Counted from the first letter of the stretch, positions 1 through 7,919 are shown. The stretch: 8,563 bases of DNA from DATNBT01 sp964579765 (GCA_964579765.1 CAZOIK010000486.1:1-8563), one strand, 5' to 3'. The notes: generated from the sequence alone by a model not told the origin. A program made the numbers and translations.

Positions 1-681
1 GGCGAGTTCGCGATTGTGCTCGCACAGGTCGGTCTCGTGCGCGGGGCTTTCACGAGCGATCTTTACGCGGTCGTCCTCAACACCGCGATCGCGACGATGG
101 CGCTGACGCCGATTGTCTCTGGCACCACGCCGTGGTTTTACGCCCGCGTGCGCGGGGAGGAGAGCCGCGAGGCGCTGCAGACGATGAACTTTCCGGAGAC
201 GGGGCTCGCGGGCCACGTCGTGATTGCGGGCGCCGGGCGAGTCGGCCGCACGATTGCCGACGCGCTCGTCGAGACGCGTCTGCCGTTCGTGCTGATCGAG
301 ATCGACGATTGGCGCGCGCAGCAGGCCCGCGCCGCGGGCCTGGCGGTGGTCTACGGCGACGCGACGCAGCCAGTCGTGCTCGCGGCCGCGCATCTGCCAC
401 GAGCGCGCAGCCTGCTCGTGACCGTGCCGACGTACACCGACGTGCGCGCGATCGTGCGGGCGGCCCGGCATCTCCGCCCCGATCTGCCGATCGTCGCGCG
501 GGCGGACGGCCCCGACGCAGTCCACGACCTCTACGCGCTCGGTGTCAACGACGTCACGTCGCCGGAGGTCGAGGCCGCCATCGAGATGACGCGCGACGCG
601 CTTATCCGCCTCGACGTTCCGCCCGACACGATCCGGCGCGTGACGACCGCCATCCGCCGCGGGCGCGACCGAGGCGCCTAG
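1..681 (+). CDS. CPA2-family monovalent cation:proton antiporter, C-terminal part (5' end outside window)
   Basis: The frame is open from base 1, so the gene enters from the left; the first in-window GTG (16) is not its start. The visible 226 residues begin with GEFAIVLAQVGL, which resembles the GEF(A/S)FVL signature in the late membrane helices of KefB/YbaL-type antiporters. A last membrane helix follows (residues about 23-40). A Rossmann-type TrkA-N domain starts at about residue 70, with the dinucleotide loop GAGRVG near 77-82 and the acidic strand end LIEID near 97-101. I see no TrkA-C domain before the stop. By family knowledge such proteins exchange K+ or Na+ for H+ across the inner membrane, and the cytoplasmic domain gates them by binding nucleotide; the ion here cannot be read from the sequence. 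The stop codon TAG (679-681) overlaps the stop of the convergent gene. Confidence 0.85.
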   Translation, partial: GEFAIVLAQVGLVRGAFTSDLYAVVLNTAIATMALTPIVSGTTPWFYARVRGEESREALQTMNFPETGLAGHVVIAGAGRVGRTIADALVETRLPFVLIEIDDWRAQQARAAGLAVVYGDATQPVVLAAAHLPRARSLLVTVPTYTDVRAIVRAARHLRPDLPIVARADGPDAVHDLYALGVNDVTSPEVEAAIEMTRDALIRLDVPPDTIRRVTTAIRRGRDRGA

Positions 682-1200
682 CCTTTCCGCTTCCGGCGCC
701 GGCCGGCCTCAGGCTTTTCTTGACGCGGTGCCTGCGACTCGACGGCCTCGACCGGCGCGACGGCCACCTCCGATGCCTGTTCGCTTTGCGCCTGCGCGCG
801 TCGGTGCGACTGCCACGACATGGCGCCAAGGACAAGGACAACGGCGAAGAGCGCAGGGAGGAGGCCCGCGGCCGCGGCGCGAGCGGAGCGATCGCGAACG
901 AAGTACGACGGGACGATCGAAACGCTGCCGACCGGAACGTTCGGAGGCGGGCAGGATTCCGCACCCCGGCACGACGGCCGAGGCATCGTCGAAGCGCGGC
1001 TGCCGCACGGACGCCGCGATGTGGGCCGAGGTCGCCCGGGCGTCGAGATCGGCGTCGCTCGAGCTCGAGTGCGACAGCGCCGCGAGAGTCCGCTGACGAA
1101 CGTCGCGCGGCGCCGCGCCGGCCCGCACGGACGCGTCGGCCGTGAACGTGGCCAGGGCAACGATGAGGACGAAGGCGAACGGCTTCGACAGCCTCGACAT
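678..1200 (-). CDS. Unrecognised small membrane protein, apparently split by a +1 frameshift near 950
   Basis: I do not recognise a family. From ATG 1200 one frame encodes a signal-peptide-like start (MSRLSKPFAFVLIVALATF, then TADASVRA) and about 60 polar residues; it has GC-rich third positions as far as about 960. After that the frame shifted by +1 looks like the coding one: a hydrophobic helix (AGLLPALFAVVLVLGAMSW, about 821-877), then a Glu/Ala/Gln-rich stretch and a basic tail RRRKRKG ending at TAG 678-680. The span is 523 bp, one base more than a multiple of three. Removing one C from the CCC run (plus strand GGG, 949-951) would join the halves as GCGILPPPNVPVGS, giving about 173 residues with a signal peptide, a short exported part, one membrane helix and a charged tail. 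It lies 7 bp after coaE and shares CTAG with the convergent antiporter's stop. The alternative is two overlapping genes, the second starting at ATG 986 (102 residues). Confidence 0.5.
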
Positions 1201-1207
1201 TGATCTA

Positions 1208-1816
1208 TCAGCGATCCGTGGCGGCTGGTTCACGCAGCTGCTGCAACACATCGCGCACCTGCGCATCGGTGTCGCGCATCGACCCGTCCGTGTGGATGAC
1301 GAAGTCCGCACGCGCGGCTTTGTCCGCCGTAGGCAGCTGCGCCGCGAGGATCTGCTCTGCCCGCGTTTCCGTGAGCCCGCGCGCGCGCAGCCGCTCGAGC
1401 TGTGTGGCCTCGCTGCACGCCGTGACGATCACGCGGTCGAACGCCGCCGCGCGGCCAGACTCATACAGCAGCGGGATTTCGACGACGGCGAGCGCGGCGC
1501 CCGTCTTCTCGAACGCGCGCGCGGCGGCCTCGATGGCGCGATAGACGCCCGGGTGGACGATGGCTTCGAGCTCGCGGCGGGCGGCCTCGTCGGCGAACAC
1601 GACGGCTCCAAGCGCCGCACGATCCACCGATCCGTCCGCAGCGATGACGTCGCGTCCGAATCGCGCGGCGATGGCCGCGGTCGCCTCCGTCCCCGCCGCC
1701 GTCACGCCGTGCGCGAGATCGTCGGCGACGAGACACGGGACACCGGCGCGACTGAACTGTTCGAGCACGTAGCTCTTGCCCGTCCCCGCGCCGCCGGTCA
1801 GGGCTACCCGCAGCAT
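1208..1816 (-). CDS. coaE: Dephospho-CoA kinase
   Basis: CoaE phosphorylates the 3'-hydroxyl of the ribose of dephospho-CoA using ATP, the last step of coenzyme A synthesis, in the cytoplasm. The 202-residue product has the usual length. It opens with MLRVALTGGAGTGKS, whose P-loop GGAGTGKS is residues 8-15. ADDLAH (31-36) carries the expected substrate-site aspartate. HPG (88-90), EIPLLYE (113-119) and the RAEQILAAQLP segment (152-162) match the family's lid and substrate motifs. ATG 1816 is chosen because the P-loop then falls at the usual distance from the N-terminus; I see no strong Shine-Dalgarno sequence before it. It follows folD after a 151-bp gap, the only sizeable gap in the minus-strand run, so it may have its own promoter, although I could not identify one with confidence. 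The unrecognised membrane protein gene follows 7 bp downstream. Confidence 0.95.
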   Translation of the reverse strand: MLRVALTGGAGTGKSYVLEQFSRAGVPCLVADDLAHGVTAAGTEATAAIAARFGRDVIAADGSVDRAALGAVVFADEAARRELEAIVHPGVYRAIEAAARAFEKTGAALAVVEIPLLYESGRAAAFDRVIVTACSEATQLERLRARGLTETRAEQILAAQLPTADKAARADFVIHTDGSMRDTDAQVRDVLQQLREPAATDR

Positions 1817-1875
1817 GGAGACAAAGTCGCCCGGCTAAAGCAGGACGCTACATTGTGCATTCGGCGCCCGCGGCC

Positions 1876-1899
1876 AGCCGCGCGCGCGAGCGCGCGGCT
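1876..1899. repeat. Perfect 10-bp hairpin in the folD-coaE gap
   Basis: The left arm AGCCGCGCGC (1876-1885) is the exact reverse complement of the right arm GCGCGCGGCT (1890-1899). The loop on the plus strand is GCGA, which would be a GNRA tetraloop if that strand were transcribed. Genes on both sides are transcribed from the minus strand, where the loop reads TCGC. No T-run follows on either strand, so it is not an ordinary intrinsic terminator. It sits about 60 bp upstream of the coaE start codon. Part of the symmetry comes from a CG-alternating tract. Confidence 0.6.
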
Positions 1900-1911
1900 C
1901 AGCGTCAGTTC

Positions 1912-1935
1912 GCGGCGGGGGTGGGGCCCCGCCGC
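1912..1935. repeat. Perfect 9-bp hairpin downstream of folD
   Basis: The arm GCGGCGGGG (1912-1920) pairs exactly with CCCCGCCGC (1927-1935) around a 6-base loop. In the direction of folD transcription it comes after a T6 run (plus strand A6, 1942-1947) rather than before it, so the order is wrong for a standard rho-independent terminator. It overlaps the left arm of a longer alternative inverted repeat (1921-1959), so the two structures are mutually exclusive. Confidence 0.55.
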
Positions 1936-1959
1936 CAGTGGAAAAAAGTCAGGCCCCAC
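1921..1959. repeat. Inverted repeat GTGGGGCC / GGCCCCAC flanking an A6 tract
   Basis: GTGGGGCC at 1921-1928 is the exact reverse complement of GGCCCCAC at 1952-1959, with 23 bases between them that include A6GTC on the plus strand (1942-1950). The right arm ends 8 bp past the folD stop codon, in the 3' direction of that gene. The form (A-run, GTCAGGC, C-rich arm) resembles short dispersed intergenic palindromes seen in many GC-rich genomes. Whether it recurs in this genome cannot be judged from one window. Confidence 0.45.
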
Positions 1960-1967
1960 ACGTGAGA

Positions 1968-2900
1968 CTACGCCAGCCCGGTTCGCGCCTGGGCGGCGCG
2001 CAGCGTGTTCCGCAGCAGCAACGCAATCGTGAGCGGGCCGACGCCGCCGGGCACCGGCGTCATGGCGCCGGCGACCTCCGCGACGTTCGGGTGCACGTCG
2101 CCGACGATCATCGACCCGCGCTTCTCGAAGGCCGCGAGGCGCGCCGCATCGCCGGGAAACATCTTCTCTACCGCTGCCGTGCTGTCCAGCCGGTTGATGC
2201 CGACGTCGATCACCGTTGCGCCCGGCCTGACAAACGCCTGCGTCACGAACCCGGGCCGGCCGATCGCGGCGACGAGAATGTCGGCCTCGGCGCACAGCTT
2301 CGGCAGATCCTTCGTCTTCGAATGCGCGATCGTGACGGTCGCCGAGCGGTGCAGCAGCAGCAGCGCCATCGGCTTGCCGACGATGTCGCTCCGGCCGATG
2401 ACGACGGCACGCGCGCCGGACATCGGAATGCCCGACCGCTCGAGGATTTCGATCACGCCCGACGGGGTGCACGCGACGAGAGTCGCGCGGTTCTGCACGA
2501 GGTAGCCGACGTTGGTCGGGTGGAAGCCGTCAACGTCTTTGTCGGCGCGGACGACGTCGAACACGCGCCGCTCCGCGTCGTGGCCCATCGCGTCCGGCAG
2601 CGGCGACTGGACGAGAATCCCGTCGTGCTTGTCGCTCTTGTTCAACCGATCGACGACGGCGAGCAGTTCGTCGAGCGACGCCGTCCCGGGCAGCCGGATC
2701 AGCTCCGCGAACATGCCGGTCTCACCCGCCGACTTGAGCTTGTTGCGGACGTAGACCTCCGACGCGGGGTTGTCGCCGACGAGCACGATGCCGAGCCCGG
2801 GCGGTCGGCCCGCCTTGGCGCTGAAAGCCGCAACCGCGGGCGCCACTTCCGATCGAATCTGTTTGCCTACCGCTACGCCGTCAAGCAGCCGCGCCGCCAT
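1968..2900 (-). CDS. folD: Bifunctional methylenetetrahydrofolate dehydrogenase / methenyltetrahydrofolate cyclohydrolase
   Basis: FolD interconverts 5,10-methylene-, 5,10-methenyl- and 10-formyl-tetrahydrofolate, supplying one-carbon units for purines and formyl-Met-tRNA, in the cytoplasm. The 310-residue product carries the family signatures: Y50 and the catalytic lysine K54 in YVRNK, the QSPLP loop at 98-102 (QLPLP in many homologues), KDVDGFHP at 121-128, the NADP-site segment VVIGRSDIVGKP at 166-177, and PVPGGVGPLT at 282-291. An in-frame start exists further upstream (GTG 2978), but its 26 extra residues are polar, low in complexity and lie inside the preceding gene. ATG 2900 fits the family N-terminus (MAARLLDG) and has GGAGG 9 nt before it. 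It overlaps the 3' end of the RCK-protein gene by 20 bp, which suggests translational coupling. Confidence 0.95.
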   Translation of the reverse strand: MAARLLDGVAVGKQIRSEVAPAVAAFSAKAGRPPGLGIVLVGDNPASEVYVRNKLKSAGETGMFAELIRLPGTASLDELLAVVDRLNKSDKHDGILVQSPLPDAMGHDAERRVFDVVRADKDVDGFHPTNVGYLVQNRATLVACTPSGVIEILERSGIPMSGARAVVIGRSDIVGKPMALLLLHRSATVTIAHSKTKDLPKLCAEADILVAAIGRPGFVTQAFVRPGATVIDVGINRLDSTAAVEKMFPGDAARLAAFEKRGSMIVGDVHPNVAEVAGAMTPVPGGVGPLTIALLLRNTLRAAQARTGLA

Positions 2901-3888
2901 GTCCTGCCGCCTCCGTTTCGAGTCGTTTGAGCGATTCGGGCCGGCCGAGGACCACGAGCTTGTCGCCGCCGCCGACAATCACATCAGGTTCGGGGTTGAA
3001 CTCCATGCGCAGGTCGCGGCGCTGGATGCCGACGACAATCACGCCGAATCGCTGCCGCAGGTTCGAGTCGAGAATCGACCGGTTCGCGAGCGCCGACCGC
3101 TCGCCGACGGCGATCTCCTCCATCGCGAGCTCCAGATTATCAGAGCTGGTGGCGAGCTCGACGAAGTCCACGACCGCGGGCCGAAGCGCCGTCTGCGCGA
3201 TTTGCAGGCCGCCGATCTCGTACGGCGACACCACCCGGTTGGCGCCCGCACGCTTCAGCTTCACCGTCGCGTCCTCCGTCTCCGCGCGGCCGACGATGAA
3301 CAGATCCGGCCGCATCACGCGCGCGCTCAGCACGGTATACACGTTTTCGGCGTCGGTGCCGACGGCCGCGATGAGACCGCGCGCTCTCGTGATGCCGACG
3401 CGCGTCAGCGTGTCCTCGCGGCTCGTATCGGCCTCGACCGCGAGCGCGCCGTCCTTTCGCGCGTGTTCGATCTGCGCCGGATCGCGGTCCACGACGACGA
3501 ACGGCACCTTCTGCCGCAGCAGCTGCCGCGCGACGACGCGCCCGATGCGCCCGTAGCCGCAGATGATGAAGTGATCGTGGAGCGTGTCGATCATATGCGT
3601 GCGCCGATGGCGCTCGATCTGCTTCGGCAGCCCGCCCTCCACGACCGCCGTGACGAGCAGCGAGAACGTGTAGAGCGCCGCCCCGACGCCCGCCACCAGC
3701 AGGACGACGGTGAGCACGTGCCCGGCCACGGTGGCCGGCGCGGGCGACTCGACCGTCGTCACCGCCAGGATCGTGCGGTAGAGCGCGTGGCCGAAGCTCC
3801 ATCCTTCGATCGCGCTGTACGCCGCCGCGGCGCCGACGACGATGACGACGAGGAGCGAGACGGCGAACGCCGGGCCCTGCGCCCGGCT
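2881..3888 (-). CDS. 2TM-RCK potassium-channel-like protein with an altered selectivity filter; start codon unresolved
   Basis: The architecture is that of a prokaryotic 2TM channel with a cytoplasmic RCK regulator (MthK type). There is a first helix (AFAVSLLVVIVVGAAAAY, about 3815-3868), a pore-helix-like stretch (IEGWSFGHALYRTILAVTTV, about 3751-3810) and a second helix (HVLTVVLLVAGVGAALYTF). The TrkA-N domain starts at DHFIICGYGRIG with the strand end VVVDRDP, and a TrkA-C domain follows (about 2900-3130). Where channels carry TVGYG or TVGFG this protein reads TTVESPAP, with neither filter glycine, so K+ conduction is doubtful. GTG 3762, the first conventional start, would delete helix 1 and the pore helix. 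Between it and the in-frame stop at 3931-3933 there is no ATG, GTG or TTG. I place the start just after the permease stop, which gives about 335 residues, near the family length. An internal ATG at 3594 would yield a soluble RCK domain alone. It overlaps folD by 20 bp. Confidence 0.75.
   Translation of the reverse strand, partial: SRAQGPAFAVSLLVVIVVGAAAAYSAIEGWSFGHALYRTILAVTTVESPAPATVAGHVLTVVLLVAGVGAALYTFSLLVTAVVEGGLPKQIERHRRTHMIDTLHDHFIICGYGRIGRVVARQLLRQKVPFVVVDRDPAQIEHARKDGALAVEADTSREDTLTRVGITRARGLIAAVGTDAENVYTVLSARVMRPDLFIVGRAETEDATVKLKRAGANRVVSPYEIGGLQIAQTALRPAVVDFVELATSSDNLELAMEEIAVGERSALANRSILDSNLRQRFGVIVVGIQRRDLRMEFNPEPDVIVGGGDKLVVLGRPESLKRLETEAAGHGGAAA
2910..2914 (-). promoter_or_regulatory. 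Shine-Dalgarno sequence of folD
   Basis: GGAGG on the minus strand, 9 nt before ATG 2900. It lies inside the coding end of the upstream gene and settles the folD start at 2900 rather than the upstream GTG 2978. It is the clearest ribosome binding site in the window. Confidence 0.7.
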
Positions 3889-3889
3889 C

Positions 3890-5419
3890 TTAGCGGCGAC
3901 GGCTGCCGCCCCCTGCCGCGGCCTCCTGCTTCATACGCGCGCCGAGGACGCTGTGCCGGTAGCCGTACGAGAAATAGATGAGGAACCCGATCGCCATCCA
4001 CCCGATCAAACGGTACCAATTCTCGACCGGCAGCGAGAACATCAGCAGCAGACAGATCAGGATGCCGAAAATCGGCACCAGCGGATAGAGCGGCACGCGG
4101 AACGGACGCTCCGCGTGCGGGTTCGTCTTGCGCATGATCAGCACCGCGGCGCAGACAATCACGAACGCGAGCAGCGTGCCGATGTTCGTCATCTCCGCGA
4201 GAATGCGGAGCGGCAGAAAGCCCGCCATCAGCGCGACGAACACGCCGGTCAGGATCGTGGACTTCCAGGGCGTCCGGAACCGCTCGTGGATGTCGCCGAA
4301 GAATCCCCGCGGCAGCAGGCCGTCACGCGCCATGGCGAGCAGCACGCGCGGCTGGCTCAGCATCATCACGAGCAGCACGGACGTGATGCCCGCGAGCGCG
4401 CCCGCCGCAATCAAGTATTGCGCCGTCGCGAGGCCGTGCACTTTGAAGGCGTCGGACACGGGCGCGTCGACCGAAATCTGCTGGTACGGCACCATGCCGG
4501 TCAGGACGGCCGCCATCGCGACGTACAGCACCGTGCACACGAGCAGGCTGACGATGATGCCGAACGGCACGTCGCGTGCGGGATGCTTCGCCTCCTCGGC
4601 GTGCGTGGACACGGAATCGAACCCGATGTACGCGAAGAAGATGATCGCCGCGCCGGCAAACATGCCGAGCGGCTCGCCTCCGGCGCCCGTCTGCCCCCAC
4701 AGCGTCTTGCCGAAGAAGCTGATGCCCGTGTAGCCGTACGGCGCGAAGTTGTCGGTCCAGTTGCGCGTGTCGATGTAGAACGCGCCGACGACGATCACGA
4801 AGATCACGATCGCGACCTTGACGACGACGATGGCCGTGTTGAGGCTCGCGCTCTCCTTGATGCCCTTCACGAGGATCCACGTGACGAGCGCGGTGACGAC
4901 GATCGCCGGCACGTCGAAGTACGCGCCGGTAGACACAATGCGGCCGATGGCCGGATCGTAATCGACCGGCGCCGTCGCAAGGACGTGCGGAATTTTCAAA
5001 TGGAACAGCTCGATCAGCGCCTGAAAGTACGCGGACCAGCCGTGGGCGACGACGCCCGAGGCGACGGCGTACTCGAGCACCAGATCCCAGCCGATGATCC
5101 AGGCGAGCAGCTCGCCGAGCGTGGCGAAGGCGTACGCGTACGCGGAACCGGCGACCGGCGCCATCGACGCGAACTCCGCGTAGCAGAGCGCCGCGAACAC
5201 GCACGCCGCCCCCGACACGACGAACGACAGGATCAGCGCCGGGCCGGCTTTGTCGTGCGCCGCCTGGCCGGTGAGGATGAAGATGCCCGTGCCGATGACG
5301 GCGCCGACGCCGAGTGCGGTGAGCTGCCACGGCCCGAGGACGCGGCGGAGCTGCCGCTCGCCGTGCGCCTCCTCGAGCAGCTGCTTGAGCGGCTTCCTCG
5401 CGAACAGATGACTCGCCAT
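3890..5419 (-). CDS. APC-superfamily amino-acid permease (cationic amino-acid transporter type)
   Basis: This 509-residue integral membrane protein has about 12 hydrophobic segments. Helix 1 has the unwound APC motif GAVIGTGIF (residues 39-47), which contacts the backbone of the bound amino acid in this superfamily. CYAEFASMAPVAGSAY and the following LGELLAWIIGWDLVLEY are typical of the CAT subgroup, as is the helix 6 region FFAYIGFDSVSTHAEEAKHP. By family knowledge it takes up amino acids, probably by proton symport; the substrate cannot be told from the sequence. The charged N-terminus (about 25 residues) and the C-terminal tail GGGSRRR are expected to be cytoplasmic. ATG 5419 lies 9 bp after the thiE stop. 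There is no Shine-Dalgarno sequence close to it, but a TATAAT box sits 8 nt upstream. The 3' end abuts the RCK-protein gene. Confidence 0.92.
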   Translation of the reverse strand: MASHLFARKPLKQLLEEAHGERQLRRVLGPWQLTALGVGAVIGTGIFILTGQAAHDKAGPALILSFVVSGAACVFAALCYAEFASMAPVAGSAYAYAFATLGELLAWIIGWDLVLEYAVASGVVAHGWSAYFQALIELFHLKIPHVLATAPVDYDPAIGRIVSTGAYFDVPAIVVTALVTWILVKGIKESASLNTAIVVVKVAIVIFVIVVGAFYIDTRNWTDNFAPYGYTGISFFGKTLWGQTGAGGEPLGMFAGAAIIFFAYIGFDSVSTHAEEAKHPARDVPFGIIVSLLVCTVLYVAMAAVLTGMVPYQQISVDAPVSDAFKVHGLATAQYLIAAGALAGITSVLLVMMLSQPRVLLAMARDGLLPRGFFGDIHERFRTPWKSTILTGVFVALMAGFLPLRILAEMTNIGTLLAFVIVCAAVLIMRKTNPHAERPFRVPLYPLVPIFGILICLLLMFSLPVENWYRLIGWMAIGFLIYFSYGYRHSVLGARMKQEAAAGGGSRRR

Positions 5420-5427
5420 CCGCGCGA

Positions 5428-5433
5428 ATTATA
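5428..5433 (-). promoter_or_regulatory. Possible -10 box (TATAAT) placed for a leaderless permease mRNA
   Basis: On the minus strand a perfect TATAAT ends 8 nt before the permease ATG (5419), so initiation 7 to 9 nt downstream would start the RNA at or next to the ATG. No Shine-Dalgarno sequence stands in the normal window, which fits leaderless translation. Against it, no good -35 hexamer lies 16-18 bp upstream, and the box overlaps the last sense codon and stop of thiE (GTA TAA), so it may be chance. Confidence 0.3.
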
Positions 5434-6075
5434 CCTTGCCGATCGCGGCCAACCGGTCGAGATACTCGCGGACGCGCGCACGCGGATCGCCCGTCTGGAG
5501 CAGATCTGAAATGACCGCGACCGAGTCCGCGCCGGCGGCGATGACGTCGGCCGCGCGCTCGATCGTGATGCCGCCAATCGCCACGACCTGCAGGCCGCGT
5601 CGATGCGCGCGCGCGGCCGCCTCGCCGACGAGCGCCAGGCCGACGGCGTCGTAGCCGGTGTCTTTCGACGCGGTGCCGAACACGGGACCGACTGCGACGT
5701 AATCGACCGGCTGCTTCACGGCCGCGTCGAGCTGCGCCGTCGAGTGCGTCGAGACCCCGACGATGCGGTCCGGGCCGACGAGACGGCGGACCGCCGCCGG
5801 CGCCAGATCCTCCTGTCCGACATGCACGCCCGCGGCACCCGCAAGCACCGCGATGTCCGCACGGTCGTTGACGACGATTGCCGCGCCGTAAGGCGCCGCC
5901 ATCGTCACGAGCTGTTCGGCCGTGTGCAGCAGCCAGTTGCCCGGCCGCTGCTTGGCTCTGAGTTGCAGGAATTTCGCGCCGCCGTCGAGACAGGCCGCCG
6001 CCAGCTCGAGCAGATCCCAGTTCGCTCGTCCGGCCGCGTCGTCGTCGAGGATCGCGTTGAGGGGGGAGAGAGGCG

Positions 6076-6079
<4 letters not shown>
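5429..6079 (-). CDS. thiE: Thiamine phosphate synthase; start codon unresolved
   Basis: ThiE joins hydroxymethylpyrimidine diphosphate to hydroxyethylthiazole phosphate, releasing pyrophosphate, to make thiamine phosphate. Family motifs appear in order (numbered from the GTA codon at 6077-6079): PLNAILD (6-12, usually PLYAITD), GGAKFLQLRAK (33-43) with the Arg/Lys pair that binds phosphate, NDR (71-73), HVGQED (86-91), GVSTHS (108-113), GPVFGTASK (131-139) and AIGGI (167-171). The first conventional start, GTG 5908 (residue 58), would remove the first strand and QLRAK, so it cannot give a working enzyme. No ATG, GTG or TTG occurs in this frame between there and well inside accC. The homology-based extent gives about 216 residues, close to the family norm of about 210, beginning exactly at the accC stop. 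A non-standard start, a sequence error or a broken gene are all possible. The downstream permease starts 9 bp after its stop. Confidence 0.85.
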
Positions 6080-7445
<1,366 letters not shown>

Positions 7446-7446
<1 letters not shown>

Positions 7447-7919
7447 CACGCCGTCCTGATCGCAAACAGCCGCTCGCCGTACTGCACGGGCTGGCCGCTC
7501 TCGACGTAGATGTTGACGATCTCGCCTTCGAACTCGGAGTCGATCTCGTTCATCAGCTTCATCGCTTCGATGATGCAGAGGACCTGGCCCTTCTTCACCG
7601 TCGATCCGATTTCGACGAACGAGCTCGCGCCAGGCTCCGGCGAACGATAGAACGTGCCGACAATCGGCGACTTCACCACGGCCAGCTCCACTTCGGCCTC
7701 GGCCGCCGCGACCGGCGAGACGGGCGCCGACGAAGGCGCCGCGGCGGCCGGCACGGCCGCCGGGGCCGGCATGCCGCCTGGGGCCGGAGCCGCGACCGGC
7801 GCGGGCACCACGATGTCTTTGCGCAGCCGTAAGTGCAGGCCCTCGTGCTCGATTTCGAACTCAGAGAGGCCGTTCTCGCGCATCAGCGCGAGGATTTCTC
7901 TCACATCGTCAAGATTCAC
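7446..7919 (-). CDS. accB: Biotin carboxyl carrier protein of acetyl-CoA carboxylase
   Basis: AccB carries the biotin that moves CO2 from biotin carboxylase to the carboxyltransferase. The 157-residue product has three parts. An N-terminal helical region (1-36, opening MNLDDVREILALM) is typical of BCCP. A flexible Ala/Pro-rich linker follows (about 37-75). The biotinyl domain (about 80-157) contains the attachment motif EAMKLMNEI with the target lysine K121, and VKSPIVGTFYRSPEPGA, the family's strand and 'thumb' region. The start is GTG 7919, which overlaps the upstream peptidase stop as GTGA; no Shine-Dalgarno sequence is evident, so translation probably depends on coupling. The 3' end overlaps accC by one base. 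The length is close to that of other bacterial BCCPs. Confidence 0.96.

Noticed and set aside
132..1145. A 337-codon plus-strand open frame through the antiporter end and the membrane-protein gene
   Set aside because: It is a low-complexity Arg/Ala/Pro translation in the wrong frame of the antiporter, and it crosses two better-supported genes.
1912..1950. Intrinsic terminator of folD
   Set aside because: On the transcribed (minus) strand the T6 run comes before the 9-bp stem, not after it, and no U-run follows the stem.
2901..2978. Longer folD start at GTG 2978
   Set aside because: The extra 26 residues are polar and unlike the FolD N-terminus, and GGAGG stands 9 nt before ATG 2900.
3832..3858. 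GAC/GAT-rich triplet run resembling a microsatellite
   Set aside because: On the minus strand these are Val, Ile and Leu codons of the first membrane helix of the RCK protein; the bias comes from codon choice.
3842..5509. A 555-codon plus-strand open frame opposite the permease
   Set aside because: The translation is rich in Arg, Asp, His and Glu with no domain, as expected from the antisense of a GC-rich gene; the minus-strand frame has clear membrane helices and family motifs.
7720..7810. GCC/GGC-rich repeated tract
   Set aside because: It encodes the Ala/Pro linker normal for biotin carboxyl carrier proteins.
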